NCBI GenBank assembly: GCA_018056045.1 | Contig: JAGPGI010000131.1 | Location: 1-7,312 of the forward strand | Reading direction: 5' to 3' | Source: Paracoccus sp. (in: a-proteobacteria) | GTDB lineage: Bacteria > Pseudomonadota > Alphaproteobacteria > Rhodobacterales > Rhodobacteraceae | DNA length: 7,312 nucleotides | Part shown: in pieces, positions 4,361 to 7,312 of the stretch | Layout: every line of letters starts with the position of its first letter | Position numbering within the stretch: position 1 is the stretch's first letter | Notes under the pieces: generated by a model | Databases searched by the model: none | What the model was told of the DNA's origin: nothing | Seen by the model: only the letters and a program-made list of their open reading frames with translations | Made by a program: the position numbers and the translations under genes

Positions 4361-6454
4361 GCGCTGATCCGCAATTACAATCCGCGCACCAATGCGGACC
4401 TTGTTCGCGACGCCTATGAATATGGGCTTCGCATGCATGAGGGGCAGTTCCGCCATTCGGGCGAGCCCTATTTCACCCATCCGGTCGCCGTCGCCGCCAT
4501 CCTGACCGAGATGCGGCTGGATGACGCCACGATCATCACCGCGCTTTTGCACGACACGATCGAGGACACGCGCTCGACCTGGACCGAGGTGGCGCAGCTT
4601 TTCGGGCGCGAGGTGGCCGATCTGGTCGATGGCGTGACCAAGCTGACCAACCTGCAGCTGTCGGGCGCCCATTCCAAGCAGGCCGAGAATTTCCGCAAGC
4701 TGTTCATGGCCATGTCGCGCGACCTGCGCGTCATTCTTGTCAAGCTGGCCGACCGTCTGCACAACATGCGCACGATCAAGTCGATGCGCCCCGACAAGCA
4801 GCTGCAAAAGGCACGCGAGACCATGGATATCTTTGCGCCGCTGGCCGGGCGCATGGGTATGCAATGGATGCGCGAGGAGCTTGAGGACCTGGCCTTCAAG
4901 GTCATCAACCCCGAGGCGCGCAACTCGATCATCCGCCGTTTCGTCAGCCTGCAACGCGAATCCGGCGACGTGATCCCCAAGATCACCGGCGATATCCGCG
5001 CCGAACTGGAACGCGAGGGGATCGAGGCCGATGTCTATGGCCGCGCGAAACGCCCCTTCAGCATCTGGCGCAAGATGCAGGAAAAGCAGCTGAGCTTCTC
5101 GCGGCTGTCGGATATCTACGGGTTCCGCATCATCACCCGCAATGAGCAGGACTGTTACCGCACGCTGGGCGTGATCCATCACCGCTGGCGCGCCGTGCCG
5201 GGCCGGTTCAAGGATTACATCAGCCAGCCCAAGGCGAACGGCTATCGCTCGATCCACACGACCGTGTCGGGCCGCGACGGCAAGCGGGTCGAGGTGCAGA
5301 TCCGCACCCGTCAGATGCACGAGGTGGCCGAGGCCGGCGTCGCCGCGCATTGGGCCTATCGTGACGGCGTGCGCACCGAGAACCCCTTTGCCGTCGATCC
5401 GGGCGAATGGATCGCCAGCCTGACCGAACGCTTCGGCGAGGAAGACCACGACGAGTTCCTCGAGCATGTGAAGCTTGAGATGTATTCCGATCAGGTCTTC
5501 TGCTTCTCGCCCAAGGGGGATGTGATCCCGCTACCAAAGGGCGCGACGCCCTTGGATTTCGCCTATGCGATCCATACGCGGCTGGGCAATAGCTGCGTCG
5601 GCGCCAAGGTGGACGGCATCCGCGTGCCGCTGTGGACGCGGCTGAAGAACGGCCAGTCGATCGAGATCATCGCGGCATCCGGCCAGCGCCCGCAGGCGAC
5701 ATGGCTGGACATCGTCGTGACCGGCCGCGCCAAGGCCGCGATCCGGCGCAGCCTGCGGCAAGAGGACCGGACGCGCTTTATCCGGCTTGGCTCGGAACTG
5801 GTGCGGGTGGCCTTTGAGCATGTCGGCCGCAAGGTCAGCGACAAGGCGCTGCGTATGGCGGCGCGGACCATGGCGCTGCCCGATACCGACGAATTGCTGG
5901 CCCGCATCGGCAGCGCCGAGATTTCCTCGCATGACGTGCTGACCACGCTTTATCCCGAACTCGCCGCCGTCAGCAGCGAGATCGACGCCCGCCGCGCCGT
6001 CGCCGGGCTTGAGGCCGATCAGGAATTCACCCGCGCCCCCTGTTGCAGCCCGCTGCCGGGCGAGCGCATCATCGGCATCACCTATCGCGGCAAGGGCGTG
6101 GTCATCCACGCCATCGACTGCCCGGTTCTGGCCGAGTTCGAGGACAGCCCTGACCGCTGGGTCGATCTGCATTGGCGCGAGGGTCAGCATCCGGCGGCCT
6201 ATTCGACCAAGCTTTTGCTGACCATCCGTCATGACGCCGGGGTATTGGGGCGCATCTGCACCTTGATCGGGGCGCAGGGCGCCAATATCTCGGACCTGGA
6301 GTTTGTCGATCGCAAGCCGGATTTCTATCGCCTGCGGGTCGAGGTCGAACTGCGCGACCGCGAGCATTTGCACGCACTTCTGACCGCGCTCGAGACGGAA
6401 AGCGATGTGGCGCAGGTGGCGCGGATCCGCGATCCCTCGGCGCATGTGACCTGA
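4337..6454 (+). CDS. rel: Bifunctional (p)ppGpp synthetase/hydrolase, Rel/SpoT family
   Basis: This 705-aa long RelA/SpoT homologue makes (p)ppGpp from ATP and GTP/GDP and degrades it, acting as the stringent-response switch. The HD hydrolase domain (about 25-190) is intact: His48, His72-Asp73, Glu76-Asp77 in HDTIED, and Asp139 in LADRLHNMRT. The synthetase domain (about 230-350) has GRAKRPFSIWRKM, Asp259 in RLSDIYGFR, YRSIHTT, and catalytic Glu319 in VEVQIRT. A TGS domain follows (about 385-445, DQVFCFSPKGDVIPLPKGAT), then a helical region. Next come a zinc-finger-like segment with Cys569-Cys570, His591 and Cys595, and a C-terminal ACT domain (about 625-705). Both active sites look functional, unlike the degenerate hydrolase of E. 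coli RelA. Most alphaproteobacteria have one such enzyme. It lies 21 bases behind rpoZ, and its start lies in a predicted hairpin. Confidence 0.97.
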   Translation: MIDVEDLIALIRNYNPRTNADLVRDAYEYGLRMHEGQFRHSGEPYFTHPVAVAAILTEMRLDDATIITALLHDTIEDTRSTWTEVAQLFGREVADLVDGVTKLTNLQLSGAHSKQAENFRKLFMAMSRDLRVILVKLADRLHNMRTIKSMRPDKQLQKARETMDIFAPLAGRMGMQWMREELEDLAFKVINPEARNSIIRRFVSLQRESGDVIPKITGDIRAELEREGIEADVYGRAKRPFSIWRKMQEKQLSFSRLSDIYGFRIITRNEQDCYRTLGVIHHRWRAVPGRFKDYISQPKANGYRSIHTTVSGRDGKRVEVQIRTRQMHEVAEAGVAAHWAYRDGVRTENPFAVDPGEWIASLTERFGEEDHDEFLEHVKLEMYSDQVFCFSPKGDVIPLPKGATPLDFAYAIHTRLGNSCVGAKVDGIRVPLWTRLKNGQSIEIIAASGQRPQATWLDIVVTGRAKAAIRRSLRQEDRTRFIRLGSELVRVAFEHVGRKVSDKALRMAARTMALPDTDELLARIGSAEISSHDVLTTLYPELAAVSSEIDARRAVAGLEADQEFTRAPCCSPLPGERIIGITYRGKGVVIHAIDCPVLAEFEDSPDRWVDLHWREGQHPAAYSTKLLLTIRHDAGVLGRICTLIGAQGANISDLEFVDRKPDFYRLRVEVELRDREHLHALLTALETESDVAQVARIRDPSAHVT

Positions 6455-6497
6455 CCGGGTGGTGCGCGCGCGACTGACGCCATAGAGACGGGGCCGC

Positions 6498-7145
6498 ATG
6501 TTCAAGAGACGCAAGCCGCGCAGCTATTCGCAACTGGCGACCGAGATGATCTATCCGCGCGGCGGATGGCGGCGGGCGTCGCAATATGTCCTGCATCGTA
6601 TCCGCCGTCTGCCGGACCAGCCGCAGCGCATCGCGCGGGGCTTTGCGGCGGGGATTTTCGTGTCCTTCACGCCGCTTTTCGGCTTTCACTTCATGACCGC
6701 GGCGCTGGTCGCCTGGGCGATCCGCGGCAATATCGTCGCGGCGCTGCTGGGCACATTCGTCGGCAACCCGCTGACCTTCCCGTTCATCGCCGTGCTGTCG
6801 GTCAGCCTTGGACGCTGGATGCTGGGGGTCGAGGGCAAGCTGCATCCGCATATGATCTTCGAGGAATTCACTCGCGCCTCGGGCGATCTGTGGAACAATG
6901 TGCTGGCGCCCTTTACCGACCGGTCAGTGCATTGGCAGAATTTCGACCATTTCTGGGACAATTACTTTCTGCCCTATGTCGTCGGCGGGATCGGGCCGGG
7001 GCTGGTCGTCTCGGCCATCGGCTATTACCTGACCGTGCCGGTGATCCGCGCCTATCACAAGCGCCGCGCCCGCAAGATGGCGGCGCGCATCGCGCGTGCA
7101 CAGGCGCAATCCGCCGCCTCGGCCGGGGATAACCCCGAGGCTTAA
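6498..7145 (+). CDS. DUF2062 family inner-membrane protein
   Basis: This 215-aa protein starts with a basic stretch (MFKRRKPRSY) and the family-typical PRGGWRRASQYVLHRI. It then has hydrophobic segments at about 50-75 (GIFVSFTPLFGFHF), 78-108 (with GNIVAALLGTFVGNPLTFP) and 159-180 (PYVVGGIGPGLVVSAIGYYL). The tail is rich in Arg, Lys and Ala and probably cytoplasmic. The SFTPLFGFH and VGNPLTFP motifs mark DUF2062, whose molecular function is not established. It begins 43 bases after rel with only a weak GGGG ahead of ATG 6498, so it is likely read through from the rpoZ-rel transcript. This neighbourhood (rel followed by DUF2062) is familiar in Rhodobacterales. Its stop codon overlaps that of the convergent gene. 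Confidence 0.92.
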   Translation: MFKRRKPRSYSQLATEMIYPRGGWRRASQYVLHRIRRLPDQPQRIARGFAAGIFVSFTPLFGFHFMTAALVAWAIRGNIVAALLGTFVGNPLTFPFIAVLSVSLGRWMLGVEGKLHPHMIFEEFTRASGDLWNNVLAPFTDRSVHWQNFDHFWDNYFLPYVVGGIGPGLVVSAIGYYLTVPVIRAYHKRRARKMAARIARAQAQSAASAGDNPEA

Positions 7146-7312
7146 AAGCCCAGCCGGTCGCGCAGCGAATACCAGCTCATGCCGGCGACCAGCATCGGCC
7201 AGCGGAACATCGCACCCCCCGGGAACGGGCGTGAGGGCAGGGCGGCCATGGTATCAAAGCCCTGCGCCTGTCCCTGCACCGCCTGCGCCATCAGCTTGCC
7301 CGAGAGCGTCGC
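7142..7312 (-). CDS. C-terminal end of a FAD-dependent oxidoreductase (DAO-like), partial
   Basis: The minus strand is open from the window edge to TAA at 7144-7142, giving 56 residues. They include FDTMAALPSRPFPGG, then FRWPMLVAGMSWYSLRDRLGF at the end. This PxRPFPGG followed by WYxLRDRL is what I recognise from the end of DAO-fold FAD oxidoreductases of the gamma-glutamylputrescine oxidase/glycine oxidase-like group in Rhodobacterales. The FAD-binding N-terminus is outside the window, so the substrate and exact family cannot be confirmed. It converges on the DUF2062 gene, and the two stop codons share the bases TTAA. Confidence 0.65.
   Translation of the reverse strand, partial: ATLSGKLMAQAVQGQAQGFDTMAALPSRPFPGGAMFRWPMLVAGMSWYSLRDRLGF

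Noticed and set aside
3421..4374. A 317-codon minus-strand frame opposite folK and rpoZ
   Set aside because: It is antisense to conserved folK and rpoZ, and its Ser/Arg-rich composition is typical of a shadow frame.
3947..5467. A 506-codon open frame on the minus strand opposite rpoZ and rel
   Set aside because: It is antisense to two certain genes, has no recognisable domain, and long antisense frames are expected in GC-rich coding DNA.
5531..6514. A 327-codon minus-strand frame opposite the 3' half of rel
   Set aside because: The sequence is Gln/Asp/Arg/Ala-rich antisense of rel with no family motif.
7139..7150. GGCTTAAAAGCC as a bidirectional terminator hairpin at the DUF2062/oxidoreductase junction
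   Set aside because: The stem is only 4-5 bp with a minimal loop and lies within both coding ends, so it is too weak to support.

Overview
The window is a GC-rich stretch of alphaproteobacterial chromosome. The protein sequences, the codon use and the block folK-rpoZ-rel-DUF2062 point to the Rhodobacterales, most likely a Paracoccus-like organism. This assignment is recognition and inference; no search was run. I see no mobile element, CRISPR array, tRNA or rRNA.

Layout. (1) Positions 1-1447, plus strand: the last codons of an upstream gene overlap a 470-aa MotB/OmpA-like protein made of an inner-membrane helix, a very long coiled coil and a peptidoglycan-binding OmpA domain. This is probably the second half of a MotA/TolQ-MotB-type proton-driven pair. 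(2) 1483-2457, minus strand: a family 8 glycosyltransferase convergent with the first gene, with an odd start region containing a tiny upstream ORF. (3) 2458-2717: about 260 bases without a gene, holding a candidate promoter for the glycosyltransferase and two strong GC hairpins. (4) 2718-3272, minus strand: a NYN/PIN-like (LabA/DUF88) protein starting at GTG, only 10 bases from the divergent folK. (5) 3283-7145, plus strand: folK, rpoZ (RNA polymerase omega), a bifunctional Rel/SpoT (p)ppGpp synthetase-hydrolase, and a DUF2062 membrane protein. (6) 7142-7312, minus strand: the C-terminal end of a FAD-dependent amine/amino-acid oxidoreductase-like protein that converges on DUF2062, with overlapping stop codons.

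The functional core is rpoZ-rel: the enzyme that makes and breaks (p)ppGpp lies directly behind the RNA polymerase subunit whose N-terminus (MAR) helps form a ppGpp site in other proteobacteria. A good TTGACA -35 element that contains the folK stop codon probably drives this pair. The rel start codon lies in the loop of a strong predicted hairpin that hides its Shine-Dalgarno sequence, so rel translation may be controlled. Most genes here are conserved housekeeping families. The unusual features are in the regulatory junctions, and I do not see a clearly new multi-gene system.
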